DNA of 64,000 bases, taken from Gimesia alba. GTDB lineage: Bacteria; Planctomycetota; Planctomycetia; Planctomycetales; Planctomycetaceae. The stretch is taken from the NCBI RefSeq assembly GCF_007744675.1, contig NZ_CP036269.1:2247501-2311500 (forward strand), in the 5' to 3' direction. Positions 27,782 to 37,878 of the stretch are shown here, piece by piece (the stretch's first letter is position 1; every line of letters starts with the position of its first letter). The notes under the pieces were generated by a model. That model was given only the letters and a program-made list of their open reading frames with translations, had not been told where the DNA came from and made no database searches. Both the position numbers and the translations under genes were made by a program.

Positions 27782-30066
27782 TGTTACAAAACGAAGATAG
27801 TCTGGCGAACACATTTGTGTATCACAAATCTGATAGTGAAGATTCCCGTGTGATTGAGATCTCCCGTGAATACCTGGCATTACTTGAAGCTGGAAAAACT
27901 CCCGACAAAGCGAAGTTTATCAGCCGCTATCCCGAATTGTCAGAAATAGTCGAGGAGTGCCTGGAAGGAATCGATCTGGCGCATTCACTGTCTCAACATC
28001 TCTCTCCGCAACTTTCCGAGATGATGGCCAAACCGCTGGGTGATTTCAAAATTGTTCGTGAAGTTGGGCGCGGAGGAATGGCCACCGTTTATGAAGCAAC
28101 ACAATTGTCGTTAGGACGTCGAGTGGCATTGAAAGTACTGCCATTTGCAGCGGCCCTGGATGAATGTCAGAGACAGCGTTTTCAGATTGAATCCCACGCG
28201 GCTGCCAATTTGCATCATACGAACATCGTTCCTGTTTACGCTGTGGGCAGCGAACGAGGTATGCATTATTACGCGATGCAGTTGATTGAAGGGGAATCGT
28301 TGTCGGAATGGGTGATTCGACAGAAGCAGGAACTGACGGGAGAACATGCCGCGCATCAACGTCCAGAAGAAGCGGCCGGTTCTGATACAGGTACTCAGAC
28401 AGATTCGACTGAGATCGTGAATCCGTCTGTATCTCATACGGATCATCGAGCTGCGCGCAGCTGGTATCAGACCATCGCGAAAATTATTGCGCAAATCGCA
28501 GAAGCCCTGGATTATGCGCATTCATCGGGAGTCATTCACCGTGATATTAAGCCAGCGAACTTGCTGATTGATATCAAAGGGAATGCCTGGATCACGGACT
28601 TTGGTCTGGCCCAGGTGTCGGCCAGTTCCAGTGTGACGCGAACCGGTGACCTGTTAGGCACACTGCGCTATATGAGCCCGGAACAGTTGAGTGGAAAACG
28701 TGCATTGATCGATCAACGGACCGACATTTATTCGCTGGGTGCGACACTCTACGAATTACTCTGTCTACAGCCCGTGTTTTCAGCCAGTGCCAGGCAGCAA
28801 TTACTGCATGACATTCTATATGATGAACCCAAACCGTTGCGGCAGGTGAACCGATCCATTCCGATCGAACTGGAAACGATCGTCATGAAATCGTTGTCGA
28901 AACTGCCAGCAGAACGATATCAGACGGCAGCCGAGTTGGCGGATGACTTGCATCGGTTTCTGGATGAACGACCCATTTTGGCGCGCCGACCTACGCTGGT
29001 CGATCATACTCGTAAATGGCTCAGGCGGCATCCTTCGGTCGTTGTTTCATCTTTCATTGTTTTATTACTCGGCCTGGTGGGGGTCTCGTTTGCCATGGCA
29101 GCCATTTCTCAGGAAGAACATAATACGCGACAGGCGCTGACACGAGAGCAACAACGGGCTCAAGAGGCAGAGCAAAGACTCCAGTTAGCGCAGCGCGCCG
29201 CCGATGACATGATTGCATTGGCGGAATTTGAATTATCTGATAACCCTTTTGATGAAAGTCTACGTAAAAAATTACTGGAATCGGCTTTGGCGCATTACCA
29301 GGCAATGATGAAAGAGCAACAGGATAATCCAGCGGCGCTGGAGAAACTCAAAGAGACGCGCGATCGAATAGAGCAGATTTTAACGGAACTCATTGTTTTA
29401 CAATCAGACCGGGAAACACATATTTTACGTCAACCAGATGTGCTGAACGATTTAAAGGTGACTGAAGAACAAAAAAGCAAAATTACAGAGCTGTTTGACT
29501 GGCGACAATCACAAATTCGACAGGCGGTTGAATCTATCCGAGGTCAGCCAAAAAGCCAAAATGAACGAAAGAGCCAGACCATTCGCAAACGAATGATTCA
29601 GGATGCTAAAGATACGACAGCAGCAATCAATCAGATCTTGACCAGGAAGCAACTGGAACGCTTAAAACAATTAACACTTCAGATCCAGGGATCACGTGCA
29701 TTACATGAAACAGAAGTCATCAACATATTGAATCTGACGAATGAGCAGCGGCTTGCAATGCGTGCGATCGAGTCAGAGTACCAGTTTCGCAGGAGACCAC
29801 CCCGCGCCGGACAAAGAAGTGGTCCCGCTGGCAAACGGTCGTTTTCGGGAGAGAATCCTCCGCAGTCGGAACAACCGGAGGAAAAAAGAATTGATGGTTC
29901 TCAGTATCGTCCACCAGGTGGTCGGGCTCGTGAAAATGATTCTGACCAGTTAAAACAGATTCTATCTCTACTTACCCCCCAACAGCTGCAGCAGTGGAAC
30001 GAAATGACCGGTGCTCCCTTCAGTGGAGATATCGACGATGCGAGAAGACCCCTTGGCCCCAAGTAA
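27781..30066 (+). CDS. Membrane-anchored Ser/Thr protein kinase with LTxxQ-like C-terminal region
   Basis: About 761 residues. The N-terminal 85 residues resemble the acidic leader of planctomycete kinases. The kinase domain (about 88-393) has GRGGMATVYE, the Lys in ALKVLPF, HRDIKPANLL, DFGLAQ and a GTLRYMSPEQ activation segment, so it appears active. One membrane helix is at about 421-441. The outer part is a coiled coil followed by helical repeats resembling the LTxxQ/Spy type (LKVTEEQKSKI, LNLTNEQRLAM, LLTPQQLQQW) and an Arg/Pro-rich insert. GTG at 27781 is chosen because GGAGGT precedes it by six bases; the frame extends upstream inside the sigma gene. The C-terminal half probably senses an extracytoplasmic condition; this is inference. 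Confidence 0.92.
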   Translation: MLQNEDSLANTFVYHKSDSEDSRVIEISREYLALLEAGKTPDKAKFISRYPELSEIVEECLEGIDLAHSLSQHLSPQLSEMMAKPLGDFKIVREVGRGGMATVYEATQLSLGRRVALKVLPFAAALDECQRQRFQIESHAAANLHHTNIVPVYAVGSERGMHYYAMQLIEGESLSEWVIRQKQELTGEHAAHQRPEEAAGSDTGTQTDSTEIVNPSVSHTDHRAARSWYQTIAKIIAQIAEALDYAHSSGVIHRDIKPANLLIDIKGNAWITDFGLAQVSASSSVTRTGDLLGTLRYMSPEQLSGKRALIDQRTDIYSLGATLYELLCLQPVFSASARQQLLHDILYDEPKPLRQVNRSIPIELETIVMKSLSKLPAERYQTAAELADDLHRFLDERPILARRPTLVDHTRKWLRRHPSVVVSSFIVLLLGLVGVSFAMAAISQEEHNTRQALTREQQRAQEAEQRLQLAQRAADDMIALAEFELSDNPFDESLRKKLLESALAHYQAMMKEQQDNPAALEKLKETRDRIEQILTELIVLQSDRETHILRQPDVLNDLKVTEEQKSKITELFDWRQSQIRQAVESIRGQPKSQNERKSQTIRKRMIQDAKDTTAAINQILTRKQLERLKQLTLQIQGSRALHETEVINILNLTNEQRLAMRAIESEYQFRRRPPRAGQRSGPAGKRSFSGENPPQSEQPEEKRIDGSQYRPPGGRARENDSDQLKQILSLLTPQQLQQWNEMTGAPFSGDIDDARRPLGPK

Positions 30067-30589
30067 AATTACTGTGTTTAAGCAGAGAAAACTTGATTTT
30101 ATGTACGAGGGCGCGCTTTTCCGGTTATATCATTTAGTCGTTTTGTGACGTGCCGTACGAATCATTGCAACTTTGGTCTCTGCTTGCCAAAGCAGCGCTG
30201 CCTGTACATGATTTTCAAAATGTTTTCAAACCATAGCTGGACACAGGGTAGGACAGCATGGTTAAATCAGAGTATTCCGAGTCTGGATTGGTTCCAGACT
30301 CAAGCCACGTCTAATTATATCGGACATTGCTGTTTGAACTGGGCCGAAACAGCTTCCGCGCCAAGTTAATCCTGGGCACGTTAGCAGTCAGCGGCCGCCT
30401 GTCTACCTCGCGGTTTTCTGCTCACACCCGGGTATAAGCAGTGTTACGGTGACCAAAGCACGTTTTAGAATCATCAGAATCCTGATCTCGTGCCAAGTCC
30501 ATTGTCTACTGATGCAGAATCTCTGCATCAGAGGTAATCACTGCCTTGGCACAGACTTGAAAGGACTCTGCGTTCGCAGAGTTGATGAG
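30067..30589 (+). promoter_or_regulatory. Long untranslated leader region before the modular cellulase gene
   Basis: 523 bases without a supportable gene. A short open frame at 30145-30369 lacks coding character. The 3' part contains a compact set of inverted repeats annotated separately. Confidence 0.5.
30491..30582 (+). promoter_or_regulatory. Structured 5' leader RNA element
   Basis: Three nested or adjacent helices lie just before the start codon at 30590. TGCCAAG (30491-30497) pairs with CTTGGCA (30545-30551). Inside this, CTGATGCAGA (30509-30518) pairs with TCTGCATCAG (30522-30531) around a three-base loop. Downstream, ACTCTGCG (30565-30572) and CGCAGAGT (30575-30582) form a tight hairpin ending seven bases before the ATG, where it would cover the ribosome binding region. 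No known riboswitch class was recognised. A regulatory or translation-gating role is inferred from placement. Confidence 0.5.
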
Positions 30590-33500
30590 ATGAAACGACT
30601 TTATGTAAACCTGCTGCAATGGTTTTCTCAACAGCCCATCACTTCACGGCGTTCTCGCGCCAAAACCTCACGAACAGTCGAAGCACTTGAGGTGCGTACC
30701 ATGCTCGCGGCGCATCCGCTGGCCGATGCCCCCGACATTCAATTTCAAATCGAAGAAGACTGGGGTTCCGGAAGGACAGCCAGCCTGATTCTGACAAACG
30801 ATGAAGCGAGTGCCTTTACGGATTGGCAGCTGGAGTTTGATTATAGCGGCGAAATTCAGTCGCTCTGGAATGCCGAAGTGGAGAATCTCGGCGGCGGCCG
30901 GTATCGAATTTCCCCACCGAATTGGGATAACACGCTCGATGTAGGTGAGTCGCTGGCCGTCGGATTCGTAGCCGTTGGAAATCATAGCGAACCATCGGGC
31001 TTCGCTTTTCTAGGAAGTGGTAATCCGGTAGATCCTGACCCAGATCCAGATCCCGACCCGGATCCTGTGGTGGGCGCTCCCAATATACCGAGTGTGAGTG
31101 TGCTCGCGGATTATAATACGGGCGGTTATCATGTGACCCTCAACCTTTATGCAGGGGCACCTGCGGAGCAGTGGAAATTATACGAGAACGGCGAATTGAT
31201 CTATGAGTCGTCTTTGTCGGGGAATGCGACTCCACAAACAGATAGCCTACACATCACGAACAGAGCCTACGGTATTTTTCGATATCAGGTCGAAGTCAGC
31301 AACGCGAGCGGAACAACGTTGAGTGACGAAGTGGTCTATGTTGCCGGTGGCGCCAGTCTGATCAGTATCGAAGAGGTCGACCTTACCGGACAAGCTCTGC
31401 AGACGACAATCGACCAGACAACGGTCGAATACACACTTGCCTCCTCCAGCGAGTCGGCACAGTTTAGTCTTGCCACCAGTAATTCGCGGGTGATCAATGC
31501 TGAGATCGTAAACGGAAATACGTTACGGATTACCGGTCTGGAAGCAGGACGGGCATCTGTGCGAATTACCGATGGAGAAACTGGTGAAGATCGCTATATC
31601 GGGGTGCGCGTCCGCACTGAAGACGGTCAACTGCCGGGGCTACCCGATTATGTCACGATCGGTTCAGTGAGTGAAGATACCACAGGCGATCTGGCGTTCT
31701 GGCAGGATTTTGACAGCAGCGATCCGCTGACTAACAAATATGTTGACTCTCGGTATATTTATCTAAATGGCGGGCCAATCAGCGGCTGGCGCAGTTGGGA
31801 CCCGGATCGTGTGAGTAGTTACGTTCGCGAAAGCATGAAGCTGGGAATGATTCCTCAGTTCGTTTACTACAACATTCCGGATGGCGGGGAAAGCTATACG
31901 ACCGACCTGGAGCATATCAACAGCCTGTCGTATATGGAAAACTATTTCCGTGATCTGAAATATGCACTCGATACGATTCGCACTGAAGCCGGTGACGAGC
32001 TGGTGCAGATGATCCTGGAACCTGACTTCATCGGATACATGATGCAAAATGCCGGCGCTTCAGCCAGTGCGATTTCAGCGATGACGAGTGCCGCCTATAG
32101 CAGCGGCGTGTTACAGCAGGGCGTCGATCCGCAGTTCGACAATTCGGTGACGGGCCTCATTCAGGCGATCAATTATACGATCAGCACTTATGCTCCGAAT
32201 GTCGAATTCGGCTGGCAATTCAACCTCTGGGCTTCGCCCGGGATTGAAACACCGATTCCGGGAACAGGAATCGTGCACCTGACCGATACGTTGGGAGTGG
32301 AAGCAGGACGCGCCGCGATTGCCCGCGAAGCGGAATTGATCGCAGAATATTATATGGAGGCAGGAATTCTGAGTTACGGTGCCGGGTTTATTTCGCTCGA
32401 TAAATACGGTCTGGATGCGGGAGCACAAAATGGTGCAGCCAGCAATCCGGAAGCCAGCACCTGGTTCTGGAACAACGATCACTGGAATAATTATCTGCTG
32501 ATTGTTCAGACGCTCACGGAAACGACGGACCGCGAAATGGTGCTCTGGCAGATTCCCGTTGGTCATATCAATGACAGTCTCGCCACGAATCCGTATGACG
32601 AGAATGGTACCTTTGACCCACTGACGAATACCACGCGCCAGTATGAGGACTCTGCGCCCACATTCTTCCTGGGCGATACCTTTACCGCAAGCGGAGATCG
32701 TCTGGATTACTTTTCGACCAATGAATTCGGGGATGATAAGCTGACCGTTTCCGGAAATACCATCACCTGGGGTTCGCACATCGAAGAGGCACGGGCTGCC
32801 GGTGTGCGGCAGATCCTCTTTGGAGCTGGTGTCGGAATCAGTACCGATTCGATTGGCAGTGAACCTACCGACGATTACTGGTGGATTACCAAGGTGCAGG
32901 AATATTATCAAAATCCCGTCCCATTAGATGTTGTCGTTGATCCGCCTGATGAAGTGGCGCCGGTGGTAAGCATCAGCGGTGCATCTGTTACCGAAGGGGG
33001 GAGTGGGTTTATTCTGGCGACGCTAACCGTCTCACTCTCTAAACCTGCAACCGAAGCAGTTACGGTCAACTACCAGACGTCCAATGGAACAGCGACCGCT
33101 GGTGACGATTATGAAGCAGCCAGCGGTCAGGTTACGTTCGCCGTAGGTGAAAGCACAAAGACGATTACCGTTCGTGTCTTTGGGGATACACAGGTCGAAT
33201 CGAATGAGCAGTTTTATGTGACCCTCAGTAGTCCCATCGGCGCTACTCTGGATGATAACCTTTCGTCTGCCGCTACTACGATTCTCAATGACGACGTTGC
33301 CAGCGAAACAGACGTGACGGTTACGACCCCCTTCGAAACGCCTGTCACGATTTCGATTGGTACGTCTGCAGGAGACCCGGACTTCGCCAGCCATGTGCAG
33401 CAGTATGTGAACGGGACTCTATTCCCCAGTCAATACAGCCAGGAGCAACTTGATGCCGTGGTGAGCGATTACTTCGACCAATGGAAGTCGGACTGGTTGC

Positions 33501-35362
33501 GCGTCGATCCCGGTGGCAACGGCTACCGGGTGATCATGGACTCGTCAGGACGGACGACATCTGAAGCACAAGGCTACGGGATGCTGATCTTAGCGCACCT
33601 GGATGGCTATGATCCGAATGCTCAGGCAATCTTTGATGGTCTGTTCCAATATTCGCGTGCGAATCCCAGTCAGGGGAATTCGGATCTGATGGACTGGGCG
33701 CAACCGGATGCCTACGGGAATAACAGTGCCTTCGATGGAGATGCCGATATTGCCTATGCACTGTTAGTCGCAGATGCGCAGTGGGGCAGTGATGGCGCGG
33801 TCAACTATCGCCAGGAAGCGATTACCATTATTAACGCCATCTACGAATCGACGATTGGACCGGACAGTCATCTTCCCATGCTGGGAGACTGGGTCAATCC
33901 GAATGGTAGCCAGCATAGCCAGTGGACTACCCGTACCAGCGACTTTATGTATGGTCACTTCAGGGCATTTGAAGCTGCCACACAGACCGGGGCCTGGGAC
34001 GAAGTTATTGCTGCCACGCAGGACGTGTTGACGAAGCTGCAGCAACAATCAGGAACAGGGCTGGTGCCGGACTTTGTGATCGTGGATCCGGTAACCGGCG
34101 ATGTTTCGCCTGCTCCTTCAGGATTCCTGGAAGTCAACGATCAGCATTACTGGTATAACGCGGGACGTGTTCCCTGGCGAATCGGCACGGACGCGGTTTT
34201 GAGTGGCGATGCCGTTTCGCTGGCTCAGGCACAGATGTTGTCCGAATTTTTCCAACAATCTTCGGGGGGCAATCCATCACAGATTCTGGGCGGCTACGCA
34301 CTCGATGGAACGCCATTGAATAACTGGAGCGATCCTTTCTTCCGGGCAGCGGTGGGTGTCTCTGCCATGACCGGTTCGGATGCCGCTGATCAGGCCTGGC
34401 TCAACTCGGTATTCGACAGTATCGCGACGACTCACTCGAATTACTATGCCGATTCAGTCTCCATGCTGAGCATGCTGGTGATGTCAGGAAACTTTATCAG
34501 CCCGACATCTTCAACAGGGGGGAGTACGACACTGGAGTCGTTCACTCAACCCGCTCACGGGCAGGTCGTTGATAATCAGGACGGCACGCTGACTTACACG
34601 CCGGCTGCTGATTTCTCTGGCGATGACAGCTTTACTTATACGACTGTCGCCGAATCAGGTAGCATCACCACCACAACGGTGCTTGTCACTGTTGAGCCTT
34701 TCGTGGTCATCGTTCCTGAGGTTTCCATCAATGATGTCACTGTGACGGAAGGTGATAGCGGCAGTTCGCTCGCCGTGTTTACCGTCACACTGGATCAGCC
34801 GACCACGGAACCGGTGTCAGTGCAATACCAAACCCAGGACGGGGCTGCAATTGCTGGTCAAGACTATCAGGCTCTCAGCGGTCAACTGGTCTTCCAACCA
34901 GGGGAGACGACGAAAACCATTTCGGTGCCGATTCTGGGCGACACTCTGATCGAATCGAATGAGGGCTTCCAGGTTGTGCTCGATCAGGCAGTCGGCGTCA
35001 CACTGGCGTCAGCCATTGGTAACGGCACGATTCAGGACAACGATGCGCCGGCTCCCACAGGCGGCGTGGACTTCGCTGTCGTGAATGACTGGAACAGTGG
35101 GTTCCAGGGAGCGATTGAGATCAGTAACGAGAGTGACGAAGCCTGGGAAGGGTGGACAATGCAGTTCACTTTCGATGGTGACATCACGGATATCTGGAAT
35201 GCAGAGATTGTGTCTCACGTCGGAAATACCTACGTCATTCGCGGTGCATCATGGAATCGGGACATCCCCGCTGGTGGAACGATTTCCTTTGGTTTCATCG
35301 CGACTCCGGGCGGTCTGGATGATCCCTTGACGGATTTCATTCTGAATGGGGGGCTCATTTAA
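30590..35362 (+). CDS. Giant modular cellulase-like surface protein (CBM2, TIM-barrel-like, GH8, Calx-beta, CBM2)
   Basis: About 1590 residues. A planctomycete surface-protein leader ends with ALEVRTMLA. Order: CBM2-like cellulose-binding domain (about 45-150), acidic DP-repeat linker, Ig-like domain, BIG-like domain, a roughly 420-residue TIM-barrel-like domain (about 350-780, with MILEPDFIGYM), a Calx-beta domain (about 785-905), a glycoside hydrolase family 8 domain (about 920-1300), a cadherin-like repeat, a second Calx-beta domain and a C-terminal CBM2-like domain. The GH8 domain carries Glu in TSEAQGYGM (about 990) and an almost complete family signature at 1047-1065 (AFDGDADIAYALL, then Trp). 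Endoglucanase activity of GH8 is inferred from the family; the first barrel was not assigned to a family. The start at 30590 excludes an upstream extension with no coding character. Confidence 0.88.
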   Translation: MKRLYVNLLQWFSQQPITSRRSRAKTSRTVEALEVRTMLAAHPLADAPDIQFQIEEDWGSGRTASLILTNDEASAFTDWQLEFDYSGEIQSLWNAEVENLGGGRYRISPPNWDNTLDVGESLAVGFVAVGNHSEPSGFAFLGSGNPVDPDPDPDPDPDPVVGAPNIPSVSVLADYNTGGYHVTLNLYAGAPAEQWKLYENGELIYESSLSGNATPQTDSLHITNRAYGIFRYQVEVSNASGTTLSDEVVYVAGGASLISIEEVDLTGQALQTTIDQTTVEYTLASSSESAQFSLATSNSRVINAEIVNGNTLRITGLEAGRASVRITDGETGEDRYIGVRVRTEDGQLPGLPDYVTIGSVSEDTTGDLAFWQDFDSSDPLTNKYVDSRYIYLNGGPISGWRSWDPDRVSSYVRESMKLGMIPQFVYYNIPDGGESYTTDLEHINSLSYMENYFRDLKYALDTIRTEAGDELVQMILEPDFIGYMMQNAGASASAISAMTSAAYSSGVLQQGVDPQFDNSVTGLIQAINYTISTYAPNVEFGWQFNLWASPGIETPIPGTGIVHLTDTLGVEAGRAAIAREAELIAEYYMEAGILSYGAGFISLDKYGLDAGAQNGAASNPEASTWFWNNDHWNNYLLIVQTLTETTDREMVLWQIPVGHINDSLATNPYDENGTFDPLTNTTRQYEDSAPTFFLGDTFTASGDRLDYFSTNEFGDDKLTVSGNTITWGSHIEEARAAGVRQILFGAGVGISTDSIGSEPTDDYWWITKVQEYYQNPVPLDVVVDPPDEVAPVVSISGASVTEGGSGFILATLTVSLSKPATEAVTVNYQTSNGTATAGDDYEAASGQVTFAVGESTKTITVRVFGDTQVESNEQFYVTLSSPIGATLDDNLSSAATTILNDDVASETDVTVTTPFETPVTISIGTSAGDPDFASHVQQYVNGTLFPSQYSQEQLDAVVSDYFDQWKSDWLRVDPGGNGYRVIMDSSGRTTSEAQGYGMLILAHLDGYDPNAQAIFDGLFQYSRANPSQGNSDLMDWAQPDAYGNNSAFDGDADIAYALLVADAQWGSDGAVNYRQEAITIINAIYESTIGPDSHLPMLGDWVNPNGSQHSQWTTRTSDFMYGHFRAFEAATQTGAWDEVIAATQDVLTKLQQQSGTGLVPDFVIVDPVTGDVSPAPSGFLEVNDQHYWYNAGRVPWRIGTDAVLSGDAVSLAQAQMLSEFFQQSSGGNPSQILGGYALDGTPLNNWSDPFFRAAVGVSAMTGSDAADQAWLNSVFDSIATTHSNYYADSVSMLSMLVMSGNFISPTSSTGGSTTLESFTQPAHGQVVDNQDGTLTYTPAADFSGDDSFTYTTVAESGSITTTTVLVTVEPFVVIVPEVSINDVTVTEGDSGSSLAVFTVTLDQPTTEPVSVQYQTQDGAAIAGQDYQALSGQLVFQPGETTKTISVPILGDTLIESNEGFQVVLDQAVGVTLASAIGNGTIQDNDAPAPTGGVDFAVVNDWNSGFQGAIEISNESDEAWEGWTMQFTFDGDITDIWNAEIVSHVGNTYVIRGASWNRDIPAGGTISFGFIATPGGLDDPLTDFILNGGLI

Positions 35363-35368
35363 TACCGA

Positions 35369-35387
35369 AGGGTATTTTTGATACCCT
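35369..35387 (+). terminator. Hairpin after the cellulase-like gene
   Basis: AGGGTAT and ATACCCT form a 7-bp stem around TTTTG, starting seven bases past the stop codon at 35362. There is no T-run after it. Placement favours a rightward terminator. Confidence 0.4.
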
Positions 35388-35412
35388 CAAATACTTACGT
35401 TAGCAGAAAGAA

Positions 35413-35444
35413 AACAGGCCTTCGTCATCTGACGAAGGCCTGTT
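35413..35444 (-). terminator. Strong intrinsic terminator for the minus-strand DUF1501 gene
   Basis: A perfect 15-bp inverted repeat (AACAGGCCTTCGTCA and its complement, two-base loop). Read leftward it is followed by TTTTCTTTC, giving the U-tract of an intrinsic terminator 36 bases beyond the DUF1501 stop. It may also stop rightward readthrough from the cellulase-like gene. Confidence 0.85.
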
Positions 35445-35479
35445 GGTTGGATGGTAGTTCACTTTTATGGAAGCAAACT

Positions 35480-36817
35480 TTAGATGACTTCAGGCAGAGG
35501 GAGGTAACCGCTATCCACGAGGTACTGAGGTCGGCCTGCGTGATCGGGCAGGGTAACCTGTTGCACGTCGATCCCCATGTTGTGATAGAGCGTAGCAAAC
35601 ATTTCCTGGAAATGGACGGGGCGATTTTCTGCCTCACCACCCAGCCGGTCTGTGGTGCCGATGACCTGACCGGTTTTCATGCCGCCACCGGCGAGTAAGG
35701 CATTACAAACGCGCGGCCAGTGATCACGACCGCCGTTTTTGTTAATCATTGGTGTCCGTCCAAACTCGCCCCAGGCAATAACCGTTGTATCTTCAGCCAA
35801 GCCGCGCTGGTGCAAGTCTTCAATCAGGGCTGTGATCGCCTGGTCGAAATCGGGGAAATTCGTTTTGGCATTTTTGAAATTACTACCATGCCAGTCCCAG
35901 AAGCTATAACTCAGAGTCACAACGCGCGCCCCGGCTTCGACAAGACGACGCGCGAGAAGAAATTGTTCGTTCAGTCGCGGAGCAGCGTCCCCTTGTTTTC
36001 TTGTGGTTCCTTTGCCGTAGCGTTCGCGAATTGCAGGATCTTCTTTCGAAACATCAAGCGCCTCCACTAATCGCCCCGAGGTTAGAACACCAAAAGCCTG
36101 TTCGTTGAAGGAATCGAGCCCTTGCATCGCACCGCTGGCATCGGCATCACGCCTGAACTGATCGAAACTACGCAGCAGATTTTTGCGATCTTGCAGGCGA
36201 TCCAAGGTAATGCCGTTGAGCGTCATATCACCCTTCATTTCGCCATTCGGATTAAAAGGGGTGTGAGACATTCCCAGGAAGCTGTTTTTCCCAAAGTTAT
36301 AGGGAGTGTGCTGCATCTTAGGTGAAAGATTCACATAAGCGGGTGACGTTGCCCGTGGATTGCCTTTCAAGTGTGACAGAGCAGAACCTAACTCGGGCCA
36401 ACCGCCGGCTGGCTGGTTTCGGTCACTGTGTCCGGTCATACATTGAAATGAAGCATGCTGGCCAATTGAACCAACGAGGGAATTGACAAAGACGCATTTG
36501 TCAGCAATTCTTGCCAGTTGGGGGAGATGTTCACAAATGCGAATGTCGGGAACATTGGTCGCAATGGGGCTGAATTCACCACGTATTTCCGATGGCGCGT
36601 CCGTCTTAAGATCATACATGTCCTGATGCGGCGGCCCGCCTGGCAGATAGATCATGATGATGGATTTATGAGAATTGGCTTTGCCCGATTGTTGCTCCGC
36701 CTTGAGAATGTTCGGCAGAGTAAGACCACCCAGACCAACGGCGCCGATTTTGATGAAATTCCGCCGCGACACCTGATTGCAGAACTTGTTGGAAGAAGCA
36801 TCAAAAATATTTAGCAT
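35480..36817 (-). CDS. DUF1501 family protein without an adjacent DUF1553 partner
   Basis: 445 residues. [20 protein letters not shown] is a twin-arginine-like leader. Landmarks: [52 protein letters not shown]. It belongs to the GRDHW subgroup, like 20592 and 22145. GGAG lies six bases before the ATG. In contrast to the other DUF1501 genes in this window it has no DUF1549/DUF1553 gene beside it: 578 bases without a gene lie upstream and a terminator downstream, so it is monocistronic. Probably exported; function unknown. Confidence 0.92.
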   Translation of the reverse strand: MLNIFDASSNKFCNQVSRRNFIKIGAVGLGGLTLPNILKAEQQSGKANSHKSIIMIYLPGGPPHQDMYDLKTDAPSEIRGEFSPIATNVPDIRICEHLPQLARIADKCVFVNSLVGSIGQHASFQCMTGHSDRNQPAGGWPELGSALSHLKGNPRATSPAYVNLSPKMQHTPYNFGKNSFLGMSHTPFNPNGEMKGDMTLNGITLDRLQDRKNLLRSFDQFRRDADASGAMQGLDSFNEQAFGVLTSGRLVEALDVSKEDPAIRERYGKGTTRKQGDAAPRLNEQFLLARRLVEAGARVVTLSYSFWDWHGSNFKNAKTNFPDFDQAITALIEDLHQRGLAEDTTVIAWGEFGRTPMINKNGGRDHWPRVCNALLAGGGMKTGQVIGTTDRLGGEAENRPVHFQEMFATLYHNMGIDVQQVTLPDHAGRPQYLVDSGYLPLPEVI

Positions 36818-37395
36818 TAACTACTCCAAGTGGGAGGATCGCACAACGTCTTTCGACGCTCGATTTGGGGGGAGATAGATTTTGTGTGGATAGAGATAAT
36901 TGATTGCTATAATTCTACCTCTCGTTTTCTGATTTGTCTACATCGGCCATTAAAGACCTGGTTTCACGACTTGATACAAGGTGGTTCTATTACAGGGGGC
37001 TCTAAGTGCAAAAAATTATTGGAATCCGGGGCATAATCACACAGCATTGAGTTATCAGAGGCACAACCGCCAGATCATTCAAATTGGATGCAAGGAAACG
37101 AGACATTTGACGCTTCGTGGTAGTCATAACGATCTCACTAGAGGATTGAGGCTGCTTACTTGTGAAAGGTGTCATATCAGGGCGCGTCGGCATAATAAGA
37201 CCTGTCAAACCGTTGTTTGGATCTAGTATTTGTCTAACAGGAGTATTCAAAAAATGATGACTTTGTTAGAAATGATAGAAGCTGGGTAGGAACTGTATGT
37301 ATATGTTGTCTATGTGGTTTTACTATTTGGTGTCTGGACATTAACCAATCGAGCGTTAGAATAATCTCAACAATCTATGACTTTCTACCGAAACA
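36818..37395. other. Intergenic region, no gene seen
   Basis: 578 bases between the leftward DUF1501 gene and the rightward metal locus. Short frames on both strands lack coding character. It must hold the promoters of both neighbours, but no convincing -35/-10 pair or repeat was found by eye. Confidence 0.5.
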
Positions 37396-37878
37396 ATGGG
37401 TATGCTAAGAAGAATCCTGTCCCTATTACTGATCCCCTTTGTGTTACTGACCCAGTCAGTTTCATTCGGGCATTCGCATGCAGGTAACCAGCCTGCAGGG
37501 CATGATTTGCGCGTTCATTTTCATGTCAGCTCACCTGAGGCTGACGAACAGCATGGGCATTCGCATGCACATGGGACTCACTCTCATGAACATGAGGGGC
37601 ACTCTCATACGGATCATGACAAGCCTGATTCTTCTCAGGTCGAATTTCCCTTTGACCATGATTCTTCTGCCATCTACCTCAACAGTACGGACCTGACATC
37701 GAGTTCGCGTTCACTGCTGGAAACAGAACTGTTGTTGTCCTTTCACTGGAATGCGATCGAAGCCGATGCGCTGGCCTGCTCATTATCGGCGGCTACTCCT
37801 GAATGGAGCAGGCAGGATTGCGCACCTCCCGGGGCCGAATCCCCGCTCTTTCTCCGCCATCACGCATTCCTGATCTAA
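37396..37878 (+). CDS. Exported His-rich metal-binding-type protein
   Basis: 160 residues. A signal peptide (MLRRILSLLLIPFVLLTQSVSFG) precedes a histidine-rich stretch at about 50-75 with repeated HSH/HEH units (HGHSHAHGTHSHEHEGHSHT). The rest is not recognised. It lies 232 bases upstream of an RND adaptor and pump of the heavy-metal type, so a periplasmic metal buffer or sensor role is plausible. Planctomycete RND metal loci often start with such small His-rich exported proteins. The metal cannot be told from the sequence: His-rich stretches suit Zn, Ni, Co or Cu. Confidence 0.75.
   Translation: MGMLRRILSLLLIPFVLLTQSVSFGHSHAGNQPAGHDLRVHFHVSSPEADEQHGHSHAHGTHSHEHEGHSHTDHDKPDSSQVEFPFDHDSSAIYLNSTDLTSSSRSLLETELLLSFHWNAIEADALACSLSAATPEWSRQDCAPPGAESPLFLRHHAFLI

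Noticed and set aside
30145-30369. Small open frame before the cellulase-like gene
   Set aside because: Cys/Trp-rich translation without signal peptide, binding site or similarity; treated as leader DNA.
32111-32911. 266-codon minus-strand frame inside the cellulase-like gene
   Set aside because: Antisense shadow of a gene with clear domains on the plus strand.
36880-36900. TGTGGATAG resembling a DnaA box
   Set aside because: A single imperfect match in A/T-rich DNA with no cluster nearby.
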